Source: a virus. From it: a stretch of 30,105 bases of DNA. The position numbers and the translations under genes are program-made. The notes below the pieces were generated by a model that worked only from the letters and a program-made list of their open reading frames with translations, searched no databases and was not told where the DNA came from. Positions 1 to 6,864 of this stretch are shown here, piece after piece (the first letter of the stretch is position 1; every line of letters begins with the position of its first letter). Where the stretch lies: positions 1-30,105 of the IMG/VR virus record IMGVR_UViG_3300044633_000955; one strand, given 5' to 3'.

Positions 1-39
1 TACGAGAGGGTACTTCTGTACACCTGTCGGAATTCTCGA

Positions 40-75
40 CCCCCCCCCTACCCTGTCAATCTGTCATGTTGATTT
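40..75. other. Non-coding edge with C9 tract
   Basis: This is the stretch after the HNH stop codon, up to the window edge. It holds a run of nine C (40-48) and a short imperfect palindrome around GAATTC (about 27-41). In HK97-type cos phages the packaging site lies near the HNH and small terminase genes, so a cos site here is possible. Nothing in the sequence proves it. Confidence 0.25.
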
Positions 76-387
76 TCAGGGCTTTTTCTTCCTAACTATC
101 TTTTTTTCCCATGTTTCATGCCATGTCTTGCTGTTGTGGCATGATGCGCACATAGGCTGAAGGTTCAGTCTGTCATTGCTGCCACCATCCTTGAGGGGCT
201 TGATATGATCCACTACTGTGGCAGGTGATAAGCACTTAACGCACACAGGATCTTCCCTGAGTACTGCCAATCGGATCTTTGACCAGGTGTGGTCATACCC
301 TCGATGTCTGCGGTCAGGTCTGGATGGGTGCTGTTTCTTTTTCTTCCCATTCCCTTCTGGGTTGTGTGGCTTAGGATCCCAAGGCAT
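76..387 (-). CDS. HNH endonuclease, probably packaging-associated
   Basis: This is a small HNH nuclease of 103 residues. It shows a CxxC pair ('CVKC'), the 'VVDHI' histidine motif, a central Asn ('NLQPMC') and the closing 'CASCHNSKT' that supplies the second zinc pair and last histidine. The N-terminus is rich in Lys and Arg. In HK97-like phages such a protein sits beside the terminase genes and is needed for specific DNA packaging (HK97 gp74 type). Its position at the end of the early operon, where terminase should follow outside the window, fits that role. I chose the ATG at 387 because it overlaps the RusA stop as TGATG and has GGAG seven bases upstream. A longer form from ATG 414 would overlap RusA by 28 bases. 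Confidence 0.85.
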   Translation of the reverse strand: MPWDPKPHNPEGNGKKKKQHPSRPDRRHRGYDHTWSKIRLAVLREDPVCVKCLSPATVVDHIKPLKDGGSNDRLNLQPMCASCHNSKTWHETWEKKIVRKKKP

Positions 388-749
388 CAGGCAGCTCCAA
401 TCGTCAGATGGCATTCTGCGGGTCTACCATCCCCAGGCTGATAGGTTACAACCAATCGGGTGATGTGTTGACAGTTATCCTCTTTGATTAAATGGATGTG
501 CTGCAACAGATCAAGCACTGGCTTCCAGATGTTGTCCAAATCTCTATCCTTGCGCCAGCCCTGACCACCAATGATCAGCATGGTGACCGCATAGGGTGGG
601 CTGATTGGCTTGCCCTGCTTGGTTGCCAATGCCATGAGTTCAGCAGCGTGGTGCCAGTCGATGTATTTCTTGGACCTATACACCTGACCTCGCCTAGTAG
701 CTCGGAATATGTGGTTAGCCGATGGTGGAATGGGTAGCTGCAATTTCAT
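387..749 (-). CDS. rusA: RusA-family Holliday junction resolvase
   Basis: This 120-residue protein matches the length and layout of RusA, a metal-dependent homodimer that cuts Holliday junctions and can clear branched DNA before packaging. It begins with the family signature 'IPPSAN'. The acidic catalytic set is visible as D70 and D72 in 'RDLDN', K76, D80 and D91 in 'KED', close to the numbering of E. coli RusA. It sits between a PD-(D/E)XK nuclease and an HNH nuclease, with ATGA overlap upstream and TGATG overlap downstream, so the three are probably translated together. The start ATG at 749 has AGGATGAGGT directly upstream. I see no truncation. Confidence 0.93.
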   Translation of the reverse strand: MKLQLPIPPSANHIFRATRRGQVYRSKKYIDWHHAAELMALATKQGKPISPPYAVTMLIIGGQGWRKDRDLDNIWKPVLDLLQHIHLIKEDNCQHITRLVVTYQPGDGRPAECHLTIGAA

Positions 750-1363
750 ACCTCATCCTGTGCATGGGTTGGGCTTTCTGCAAATTGTAGTTGTTGGTTG
801 CCTGCTAACTCTGGCCACTTCAAAACATCAATGGGTGTGAGCTTATCGGCTGATACTAGGTAGTTGAGATAATGGAATTCAACGATAGATCCATGCACTC
901 TGGCACTACTGCCCCTGATGCAGCCCAGCACCTTCACTGCTAAGAGTTCTGGCTTCTTGGGTTCATCCACTGCAGCGATTGCTAAGATGTAAATGGTTTC
1001 GGGTTTGATTAGCTTTGCTTGAATCAGAAGGTTGGGAACTTTCCCACCGATCATGTCTGCACATTTGATGTCCAGCCCTGGCAGATCATTGCCACCATCT
1101 CCCCTGTGTGATTTCTGTTGCAGTCCTTGCGCTATCCAAAACCTATGCAGATCACCATAGAGGATCCGATGGATGGCAGCTTCACCTGCCAGCCCAATGA
1201 ACTGCATGTAGTGCTGTTCCTCATCGGGTGTGAGGTTGTAGGATGCGAGCTTGGGAGTCTTGGTGTTAGGCCATCGATGTGATCTGAACCACTCAGCCTT
1301 AGCACTGCCTGCCATCCAAAGCAGGGCAGTATCATTGTGATTAAATTGAACGGTGCTAAGCAA
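746..1363 (-). CDS. PD-(D/E)XK-like nuclease
   Basis: A 205-residue protein that looks like a PD-(D/E)XK nuclease. Glu61 lies in a helix ('GLAGEAAIHRIL'), and the strand pair that follows gives 'GDGGNDLPGLDIK', with D93, D98 and K100 as likely catalytic residues. The fold is known from restriction enzymes, resolvases and phage DNA-processing nucleases. The sequence does not tell which DNA is cut. It overlaps RusA by four bases and follows the replication genes, so a role in recombination or DNA processing before packaging is likely. The start is TTG at 1363, supported by AAGGA seven to eight bases upstream; no ATG fits better. Function is inferred from motif and context only. Confidence 0.65.
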   Translation of the reverse strand: MLSTVQFNHNDTALLWMAGSAKAEWFRSHRWPNTKTPKLASYNLTPDEEQHYMQFIGLAGEAAIHRILYGDLHRFWIAQGLQQKSHRGDGGNDLPGLDIKCADMIGGKVPNLLIQAKLIKPETIYILAIAAVDEPKKPELLAVKVLGCIRGSSARVHGSIVEFHYLNYLVSADKLTPIDVLKWPELAGNQQLQFAESPTHAQDEV

Positions 1364-1407
1364 GATGGATTCCTTTTCCTGTTACGGGATCCATCCCTAA
1401 GCAGAGT

Positions 1408-2082
1408 CTAACCATAAGTCCGAACAGATGCATCAACAATCATTTTGGGTGGTGGTTCTGCAACTTGATTTTCTTTGAATCGTTTGGTGATGCGGTCAAG
1501 AATATCATCCAGTGGCTTGTTGCCATTGGGGTTTAGTTCGTTAATGGTTTTAGCCAGGTTGCGCTCACTCTCTTCACACTGCGCCATCTGTCGCATCCAG
1601 TCTGGATTCTTTAGCTCATAGATTTCCAAGGTCATGACGGATTTCTTTCCTTCACCTGATGCACTGGTTTTGAATGGTAGGGAGTTGATGCAGATGCAGC
1701 TCACCCAGCACTTTGATTTACTTGACCAGATCCCATTCTTAACATGGCTAAGGAAAGGCACCAGAACTAGACCAGTGCCACGACACATGGAACAATCAGC
1801 CATCTCATGTTTGGTAGTCCTGCGGTAGTTCTCCCTGCGGATCCGCAAAGCCTTTTCCAATTCGTGAATGGTTTCCTCTCGTTTGAATATTTTGACCCCT
1901 GTCAGATCCTTTGAAGCTGCAAGCAGTTCTTCAGGTCCATAACCCTCTGATGCAAAATAGACTGACCATGCGAGTAGCATTTTTAATTCCCTTTCGCCAT
2001 CCCAGCCATAAAAAGTTGAATGAAACTGGATCCAATCGGGCCAGTCGAAATAAGGTTGGTTTGCATTGATGGTGATGTTCAT
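1408..2082 (-). CDS. Zinc-binding protein after the replication initiator
   Basis: I do not recognise this 224-residue protein as a named family. Cysteines C97, C100 ('CSMCRGTG'), C125, C129 and C131 form a likely zinc site like the CxxCxGxG knuckles of DnaJ-type proteins. The N-terminal part is rich in aromatic residues and helical; the C-terminal part is charged. It overlaps the replication initiator gene by four bases (ATGA), the place where many phages encode a helicase loader or other replication partner. A replication accessory role is possible, but no Walker motif is present, so it is not a DnaC-type ATPase. The start ATG at 2082 has AAAGGAAC upstream. Confidence 0.6.
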   Translation of the reverse strand: MNITINANQPYFDWPDWIQFHSTFYGWDGERELKMLLAWSVYFASEGYGPEELLAASKDLTGVKIFKREETIHELEKALRIRRENYRRTTKHEMADCSMCRGTGLVLVPFLSHVKNGIWSSKSKCWVSCICINSLPFKTSASGEGKKSVMTLEIYELKNPDWMRQMAQCEESERNLAKTINELNPNGNKPLDDILDRITKRFKENQVAEPPPKMIVDASVRTYG

Positions 2083-2867
2083 GGTTGGTTCCTTTGTGGC
2101 ATTTGGAATCCCCTGGGCATTGCTGATAAGGCTTCTTGAAGACTGGGCTTAGGTTTGCCATTGGTTTGGAATGGCTTGGATGGTTTGTCTGTTTGGTTTG
2201 CCATCCATCTGGATAGGAATGCTGGCATTCCCTTTGCCGTCTTTCTCTTAGCTGGGGTTGTCTCTGCCCAAAGCTTTGCCTTCTTAATCCAATCCAAAAT
2301 AGGGGCATCTGGATATGCTTCTAGGATTTGATTAAAAAGCTTTTGAGTTAGTGACCATGTTTTGGGTTTTCCTACACATGGAAAGATCATTTCAGGTTGG
2401 TAAAGTTCAGGGGTGGTTGGCTCAGAGATGGGAACCAGCTCAGAGCAGGTGTCTACCTCTCCTCTACTCTCTCTCTCCTCTGTCTCTTCTCTCCTCTTCT
2501 CTTCTCTCTCTCTAGGCACTGTTTTGCACACATCTGCTTGCATGTTGCTAGCATCTGCTTGCATGTTGCTAGCATCGACTTCAACAATTTTGAATAAACC
2601 TTTATCCAGTAATGACTTAACACCTTTAAGGCACTCGGCATCAGATACCCTCAGGACCACTGCAATATCTTCAATGCTGTAGGGTATGTGTCCATCTGTA
2701 TAGGTACTGGCTAAAATCCACAACATTGGGCAAAGTGATCTCCCAAAGACATCTAGGCGTAAGAATGCAGGGTCCATCAGGCACCCTCTGTGCAGTTTTA
2801 TCCAGGGTGGATTCCTGTTCTTATAGTGTTGAAAGTTGGACCAGTTTTTAGGTACTAGGAATTGCAT
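2079..2867 (-). CDS. Phage replication initiator (O/DnaD-like)
   Basis: This 262-residue protein resembles phage replication initiators that bind the phage origin and load the helicase. The N-terminal part ('NFQHYKNRNPPWIKLHRG') and the following winged-helix region (about 20-95, 'DIAVVLRVSDAECLKGVKSLLDKGLF') match that type. A linker follows, with a tandem heptapeptide ASNMQAD x2 (about residues 98-111) and a strongly acidic and basic Glu/Arg stretch (about 117-137). The C-terminal part ('AKGMPAFLSRWMANQ') resembles the helicase-interaction end of such proteins. The linker DNA carries tandem repeats and a purine tract that could be the origin itself. The start ATG overlaps the upstream HNH stop as TAATG. 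Confidence 0.75.
   Translation of the reverse strand: MQFLVPKNWSNFQHYKNRNPPWIKLHRGCLMDPAFLRLDVFGRSLCPMLWILASTYTDGHIPYSIEDIAVVLRVSDAECLKGVKSLLDKGLFKIVEVDASNMQADASNMQADVCKTVPREREEKRREETEERESRGEVDTCSELVPISEPTTPELYQPEMIFPCVGKPKTWSLTQKLFNQILEAYPDAPILDWIKKAKLWAETTPAKRKTAKGMPAFLSRWMANQTDKPSKPFQTNGKPKPSLQEALSAMPRGFQMPQRNQP
2455..2600. other. Candidate replication origin inside the initiator gene
   Basis: Three elements lie side by side. A pyrimidine-rich tract (about 2455-2513, CT on the plus strand) is followed by two perfect 21-bp tandem repeats (2531-2551 and 2552-2572) with the start of a third, and then an AT-rich stretch (about 2580-2605). Iterons next to an AT-rich region inside the initiator gene are the arrangement of the lambda origin in gene O. 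The repeats are in frame, so a purely protein-level duplication is the alternative. Confidence 0.4.
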
Positions 2868-3454
2868 TACTGACCCTCTTCTTTTGAGATATTATGAACC
2901 CTTTTATGACAACCATTGCAAACACCAACCAGTTCCCAAAGAAACTCATTATAAATATGTGCATAGGTAAGGTGGTGGACATGCTCGGCTGGTTTACTTC
3001 TGCATCCTTCACACATGTAATTGCAACGGGCTAAGACTTTTAATCTCAATGCAAACCACTCAGAGCTATTCAAATAAGATTGATATTTTTCTTTTTGATC
3101 ATTCTGGGATTTTAGAAAGGCATCCCTTCTTAATGAGTCGTATCTATCAATTGCTTTTTTATTTAATTTATCTCTTAAATTCCAAATAGGTTTTAAGAAA
3201 CTATGGCTTAAGGTGCTATCAAAATCTTCAAGAAGATCTATGCAAACATTTCTAGGTAAGTTGATTCTCTTTATGGTTTGAACTGTTTCCCCACAGCGCA
3301 AACATTGCATTCTGAAACTTAAAGCTTTGTTGCTCGCAGTAAATTTTCTCAGCCTTTTTGATTGATGATCACAGTGTTCTAATTTCTTGCAAAAGTCATA
3401 GTTTTTCTGCTGTTCATCGGTCAGGTAGTTTGTCTTAGTAACTTCACATTCCAT
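2867..3454 (-). CDS. HNH endonuclease with N-terminal zinc knuckle, AT-rich
   Basis: A 195-residue protein with a CxxC pair near residue 51 ('QCLRCG') and a C-terminal HNH domain. The HNH part reads 'CEGCRSKPAEHVHHLTYAH' and ends 'CNGCHKRVH', giving two zinc CxxC pairs and the catalytic His pair. It could be a free-standing homing-type nuclease. Its DNA is clearly AT-rich: G+C over 3061-3240 is 52 of 180 bases (29%), against 32 of 60 in a sample of the neighbouring nuclease gene. A terminator-like hairpin precedes it, so it may be a late insertion into the early operon. I prefer ATG 3454 because AAAGAG lies about eight bases upstream; GTG 3463 would add three residues. Confidence 0.8.
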   Translation of the reverse strand: MECEVTKTNYLTDEQQKNYDFCKKLEHCDHQSKRLRKFTASNKALSFRMQCLRCGETVQTIKRINLPRNVCIDLLEDFDSTLSHSFLKPIWNLRDKLNKKAIDRYDSLRRDAFLKSQNDQKEKYQSYLNSSEWFALRLKVLARCNYMCEGCRSKPAEHVHHLTYAHIYNEFLWELVGVCNGCHKRVHNISKEEGQ

Positions 3455-3474
3455 TTGTGACACTCTTTAGTTAT

Positions 3475-3496
3475 GGGTGGGGTAATTCCCCCACCC
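3475..3496. promoter_or_regulatory. GC-rich hairpin just upstream of the HNH gene
   Basis: A perfect 8-bp stem (GGGTGGGG/CCCCACCC) with a six-base loop lies about 20 bases before the HNH start on the minus strand. No T-run follows it on either strand, so it is not a plain terminator. It may limit translation or protect the transcript. Confidence 0.4.
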
Positions 3497-3502
3497 TGTT
3501 AT

Positions 3503-3572
3503 AAAAACCCATTGCAAAGTTTAACCAGCCGTGTCTCACTCCCAGGTAGGATGAGGTGGCCCAGTGCAATGG
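3503..3572 (-). terminator. Terminator-like long hairpin after the DUF6378 gene
   Basis: Starting three bases after the stop codon of the 98-residue gene, an 8-bp perfect stem (CCATTGCA/TGCAATGG, 3565-3572 with 3509-3516) closes a 48-base loop that itself contains a smaller stem. On the minus strand it is followed by GTTTTTA. The long loop is unusual for a terminator, so a structured regulatory RNA is the alternative. Confidence 0.4.
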
Positions 3573-3574
3573 AG

Positions 3575-3871
3575 TTACTCCTTTAAACTGTTAGCAATAG
3601 CCAGATATGCTGCTGCATCTTCCAATGAATCCTGATGATGCCCTTTAGAAAGTCGCGCGATTTTTAACAGTGCCATCATGATGGCAACATCGTAGGGAGT
3701 GGTTTTGCAGTCGGTGTAGGTCTGCCAGTGCAATGCGATTTTAGCCAGGCTAATTGCTGGGGGTTCATACTCAGATGCTCGTTCCTTGATCAGGTCATAG
3801 CACCTCTCAAAAAATGCTGAAATGTTTTCGTGTTCATCATGCTGCAAAGGTGGGATGCGTTGGCTAGTCAT
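3575..3871 (-). CDS. DUF6378-like protein
   Basis: This 98-residue all-helical protein matches, from memory, the DUF6378 family common in phages. Visible family features are 'LIKERASEYEPP', 'IALHWQTY', 'TPYDVAIMMALLKIARL' and the closing 'SLEDAAAYLAIA'. The pattern of conserved acidic residues in helices recalls MazG-type nucleotide pyrophosphatases, but I do not claim activity. It overlaps the upstream gene by four bases (ATGA), so it belongs to the same transcript, and the terminator-like hairpin directly downstream suggests it is the last gene of this part of the early operon. Confidence 0.65.
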   Translation of the reverse strand: MTSQRIPPLQHDEHENISAFFERCYDLIKERASEYEPPAISLAKIALHWQTYTDCKTTPYDVAIMMALLKIARLSKGHHQDSLEDAAAYLAIANSLKE

Positions 3872-4149
3872 TGTTTAGGCCTTTTAGTTTTTAATATCTG
3901 ACGATTGGTTCGATACTTTGCTTCAATCCATCTCTGAACATAGGCATCTATGTGTGCTGATACTTCTTGAAGAAGCAATCGCCTAGAAGAATACCTGATG
4001 TCCAGATAGGTTTCTAAGGCTCTCTTAATCACCTTCATCTGTCGTTCTTTTAAAATGTCTGGTTCATCTTCCATCTGGTGCTGGATGTTTTGTTTGATCG
4101 CTGAGCCATCACCCTTCATAAAGGGTAAGAAAGTTTGCTGGTCTTTCAT
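3868..4149 (-). CDS. Small basic hypothetical protein
   Basis: I do not recognise this 93-residue protein. It is predicted helical after about residue 30 and strongly basic at the C-terminus ('TNRQILKTKRPKQ'), which would suit nucleic acid binding. It overlaps both neighbours by four bases (ATGA type), placing it between an AlpA-like HTH protein and the DUF6378-like protein in one translationally coupled string. No membrane segment or cysteine motif is present. Confidence 0.6.
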   Translation of the reverse strand: MKDQQTFLPFMKGDGSAIKQNIQHQMEDEPDILKERQMKVIKRALETYLDIRYSSRRLLLQEVSAHIDAYVQRWIEAKYRTNRQILKTKRPKQ

Positions 4150-4379
4150 AGTGGTGCTGCCCCTTGGTTTTCATAGTTGGTTCCACCAGATGCCAAGAAC
4201 TTTTCCAAGTCAGAAATCAGCCATCTTGGATTCCTTTTCCCCAAGGGAATTGGTTCAGGGAACTGGCCTTCATGAAGCAGTTTGAACACCTGTGACTTTC
4301 CAATGCCTAACATTCTGGCAACTTCCTTAGCAGATACTGCCAATCGTTCCAGGTTGGGTAGGTGTAGTTTTTCATTCAT
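4146..4379 (-). CDS. AlpA-like helix-turn-helix protein
   Basis: A 77-residue DNA-binding protein of the AlpA/excisionase-like HTH type. The core 'VSAKEVARMLGIGKSQVFKLLHEGQFPEPIPLG' gives the helix-turn-helix, followed by the wing and 'RWLISDLEKFLASG'. Proteins of this shape act as transcription activators or excisionases in phages and mobile elements. The integrase is far away, so a regulator of the replication genes downstream is as likely as an excisionase. I chose ATG 4379 because AAGGAG lies seven to eight bases upstream. A longer frame from 4421 would overlap the previous gene. Confidence 0.85.
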   Translation of the reverse strand: MNEKLHLPNLERLAVSAKEVARMLGIGKSQVFKLLHEGQFPEPIPLGKRNPRWLISDLEKFLASGGTNYENQGAAPL

Positions 4380-4393
4380 GTCATCTCTCCTTC

Positions 4394-4987
4394 TTAGAAT
4401 TTTAAAATCTTGCGGGTACATTTCTTGCAGAAATATTTCACCCCAACTTCAGCAGGGAATTCCAGCCATTCCTTTTGATTCAGCCACATCTCAAGGTCTG
4501 TGATCGACCAGAAGTGTGGGCTGGTTTTAACGCACTCAGAGCAGGTAGCATCGTAAAGGATGTAACTGGCACGAAAATAAATACAGACACTATGAGTGGC
4601 TAGGCTAACAATCAGTTGATCCTTAAGCTCTGCCTTCAGAACATCCCAACCCTCAACGAAGGACAGGGGTTGACCATAGCCAAGTTCCCAGGGCTTTGCT
4701 CCTAGGCAGGTCATCTGGGTAGCCCAGAGTTTCAGCCCATCCATGTCGGTGATCGTCATGGGGTAGAGAATGTTAAGCCCATCATTCACCCCACCCTGCA
4801 CCTGTGCGAGCAGATCAAAGCTTACATGACCATGGCGCAGAGTAACCACCATGTTCTGCACTTTCAGGATGTGTTTGGAGCATTCATTTTCCAGCATGAT
4901 GTTGGCAAGTTTTGCCACAGTTTCAATGCTGGGTTCTTGCTGAAAGTCCGGTGGAAAACTGGTGTTCCCTAGTTCGATCAGATCCAC
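4394..4987 (-). CDS. Unknown protein with C-terminal zinc ribbon
   Basis: I do not recognise this 197-residue protein. A C-terminal zinc ribbon is likely: C149/C152 ('CSEC') and C187/C190 ('CKKC') are spaced as two knuckles around a helical insert. The rest has a mixed alpha/beta look without known motifs. It starts at GTG 4987, eight bases after a clear GGAGG, and is preceded by a 193-bp non-coding, structured stretch. It therefore seems to begin a new transcription or translation unit that runs through the AlpA-like HTH and replication genes. Role unknown. Confidence 0.65.
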   Translation of the reverse strand: MDLIELGNTSFPPDFQQEPSIETVAKLANIMLENECSKHILKVQNMVVTLRHGHVSFDLLAQVQGGVNDGLNILYPMTITDMDGLKLWATQMTCLGAKPWELGYGQPLSFVEGWDVLKAELKDQLIVSLATHSVCIYFRASYILYDATCSECVKTSPHFWSITDLEMWLNQKEWLEFPAEVGVKYFCKKCTRKILKF

Positions 4988-5180
4988 TTTAAAATCCTCC
5001 GTGATATAAAATCAGCCTGGTCAGTTCTGACAACAAGTCAGGTGTGTTACTTGGCCGTATATCTCATATGGCTCGAACCAGGCTGAAGCGCATGAATATT
5101 ATTGCTGCTGTTGGGTGGGTGACAGCAGCCCCATCAAAAGGTCTCGGAGCATGAGTTACCCCGCCACCCCTAATGGGTAT
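4988..5180. promoter_or_regulatory. Structured intergenic region
   Basis: This 193-bp stretch has no plausible gene. It holds three inverted repeats. A hairpin of 8 bp (GCTGCTGT/ACAGCAGC, 5104-5111 with 5122-5129) sits downstream of the SSB-like gene. A 10-bp pair (TCAGCCTGGT/ACCAGGCTGA, 5012-5021 with 5077-5086) spans 55 bases. A 12-bp dyad (GTCAGTTCTGAC, 5020-5031) lies about 30 bases before the GTG start of the next gene. Terminator, leader structure and operator are all possible. Confidence 0.45.
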
Positions 5181-5648
5181 CTAAAAGGGCAGTTCATCTT
5201 CCGATGGCTGACTGGGGATGCTGTCCGCACTCAAGGCCATCAGAGTGATATTCTTGTACTGCCCATTGGTATCTCTTCTAAAACTCAGGGTCTTGCCCCG
5301 CATCGCTAGCCCTGCCTTATCCATTTCAACCAGGTAGGGTCGGTCAAACATCGGCCCCCACTGCGGAACATCAAAACCAATTTTCTGCAAATTGATTAAG
5401 CAGCGTTTCATGTTGGCATCAGAGGCTAGCCAGTAGCTGATCTGCACAGACTTGCCATTCACCACCAGGTTAATCTCAAAGACCTTTTGTTTCCCTGAGG
5501 GTGTGACAGGGGAACTGACCTCTTTAATCCATGCGTTTTCAACCCTACCAAGGTAGGTGCCATCCTCTAGGTCAGAAGCTTTAGTGCTTCTAAAATTAGA
5601 ATTCAGATCCACTTGCTTTTCATAATCGGGTTCACCAGATACTGTCAT
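5181..5648 (-). CDS. SSB-like single-stranded DNA-binding protein
   Basis: This 155-residue protein ends in 'SEDELPF', the acidic tip with terminal Pro-Phe by which SSB proteins recruit partner enzymes. The body is rich in beta strands ('GTYLGRVENAWIKEV', 'KQKVFEINLVVNGKSVQISYWL', 'RPYLVEMDKAGL', 'KTLSFRRDT'), compatible with an OB fold. It resembles DUF669-type phage proteins that replace SSB in replication modules. It lies directly after the Gp157 gene (TAATG overlap) and the annealase candidate, so it probably coats single-stranded DNA for recombination or replication. No typical SSB domain can be recognised by eye, so the OB fold is inference. Confidence 0.7.
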   Translation of the reverse strand: MTVSGEPDYEKQVDLNSNFRSTKASDLEDGTYLGRVENAWIKEVSSPVTPSGKQKVFEINLVVNGKSVQISYWLASDANMKRCLINLQKIGFDVPQWGPMFDRPYLVEMDKAGLAMRGKTLSFRRDTNGQYKNITLMALSADSIPSQPSEDELPF

Positions 5649-6160
5649 TACTTAATCCTCAGATGTGTGCCACGGGCAAGTTCAGTAACACCAACCAAGA
5701 AGGTGCCCATTTTCAAAGCCTCCCTGATTGTTTCCATGTTTGGTTTGATTTCCAGCTTTTGGAATTCTGCTGGGAGTTGATCGGGTGGGATGGTCACTTC
5801 GATAGGAGAATGACCACCATTAGCGCAGATCGAAAGGTTGAAACAGGGTGTCTTAAGTTTGCTGATCTTCTGCAATCCAAAGAAGAACATGAGCCTGCCC
5901 TTCATCGCCTTCACTGTATTCCCATCTTGATCAGCCAGCTTTCGGATCCGGTCAGACTCTTCTTTCCTTGCAGCCTGAGTTAGTTCAAGCTCTCGAATTA
6001 TTCTGCAATAAGCTTCCACTTTGTTTTCGATGGACCCTTCCAACTCTTCCAGAAGTTGATCCAGAACAGGATCCAGTTCCCCCTCGATGTCTGACCCTGC
6101 ATCCTTCTCCATCCAGAACTGAAGCACAGCAGCTCCTGAAGCTAGATCTAGTAAGCTCAT
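5648..6160 (-). CDS. Siphovirus Gp157-like protein
   Basis: This 170-residue protein matches the Gp157 family of siphoviruses. It has a long central helix or coiled coil (about 30-100, 'EELEGSIENKVEAYCRIIRELE'), then the family pattern 'KLKTPCFNLSICANGG', 'IPPDQLPAEF', 'PNMETIREALKMG' and the end 'RGTHLRIK'. The family is linked to phage recombination or resistance, but its biochemical job is not settled. Here it stands between a candidate annealase and an SSB-like protein, overlapping both genes, which supports a role in that recombination unit. Confidence 0.85.
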   Translation of the reverse strand: MSLLDLASGAAVLQFWMEKDAGSDIEGELDPVLDQLLEELEGSIENKVEAYCRIIRELELTQAARKEESDRIRKLADQDGNTVKAMKGRLMFFFGLQKISKLKTPCFNLSICANGGHSPIEVTIPPDQLPAEFQKLEIKPNMETIREALKMGTFLVGVTELARGTHLRIK

Positions 6161-6864
6161 ACAGCACCACCCTTTCTAAGTTTGGCATTCAAAAGTTCTG
6201 TAGCCTGAATCATGATTTCATCAGACATCATTTCCACCGAGTCACACTGATAATGAACTAGCATCTTTTGCATGGTGCCAGGGAACTGGGTGTCAACACT
6301 CAGCAGCAATCGCCTGAAATTACTCAGCATGGTTTCTTGCTTGGGTTCATTCATGGTGAGCATGGGTCTGGATGGACTAGGATTCACTACCTTAGCGCCA
6401 CAGCTTTCCACCTCGGTTTCATCCAACCAGCCAAGACCACAGATGCTCAGCGTTGCCCTGCGCTTAGCCTTGGTTTCAGCCTTCATTATTCCGTTAGCTC
6501 TTAGTTCACCTGTTAAGCCTTTAAGCGATACAACCCCACAGCTTTCATCGCGTCTTCCTGCTGTGTCTTCTGCCCTAGCCACCACTGTGTAGATCTCATC
6601 AGTCAAGTCTTTAGAAATGATTTCAATAGATACCCCATTGATCTTTCTAAGCTGGTCAGAACAGGCTCGGGTGGCGTAAAGGGTGAGCTTGCCAGATAGC
6701 TTGATGTACTCAAAGGGATGGGTGTGCGGGTTCAGCCCTAGGCTATCGCATACCCGCAGATAGTAAGATGCTCTTTGCTCATCGCTCAGGCTGGTTAGAT
6801 CCCCTTGGATCAGGACTTGATCTGCCTTGGGTGCAGATTCACTTTTTAACTTTATAGCTGTCAT
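6157..6864 (-). CDS. Candidate recombination protein (annealase-like position)
   Basis: This 235-residue protein belongs to a phage family I know from memory by 'YLRVCDSLGLNPHTHPFEYIKL', 'GKLTLYATRACSDQLRKI', 'VVARAEDTAGRRDES' and 'IMKAETKAKRRATLSICGLGWLDETEV'. The last part, with an 'AETKAKRRATLS' helix, recalls the region in RecT/ERF/Rad52-type annealases where protomers contact DNA. The family is usually left unnamed, so the function stays a hypothesis. The context of Gp157 and an SSB-like protein downstream supports single-strand annealing. I chose ATG 6864 because GAGGAG lies nine bases upstream; the TTG at 6891 is less likely. Confidence 0.6.
   Translation of the reverse strand: MTAIKLKSESAPKADQVLIQGDLTSLSDEQRASYYLRVCDSLGLNPHTHPFEYIKLSGKLTLYATRACSDQLRKINGVSIEIISKDLTDEIYTVVARAEDTAGRRDESCGVVSLKGLTGELRANGIMKAETKAKRRATLSICGLGWLDETEVESCGAKVVNPSPSRPMLTMNEPKQETMLSNFRRLLLSVDTQFPGTMQKMLVHYQCDSVEMMSDEIMIQATELLNAKLRKGGAV

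Noticed and set aside
1931-2308. 125-codon frame overlapping the replication initiator and zinc protein genes
   Set aside because: It lies in another frame of the same strand across two well-supported coupled genes and has a Gln/Arg-rich product typical of a shadow.
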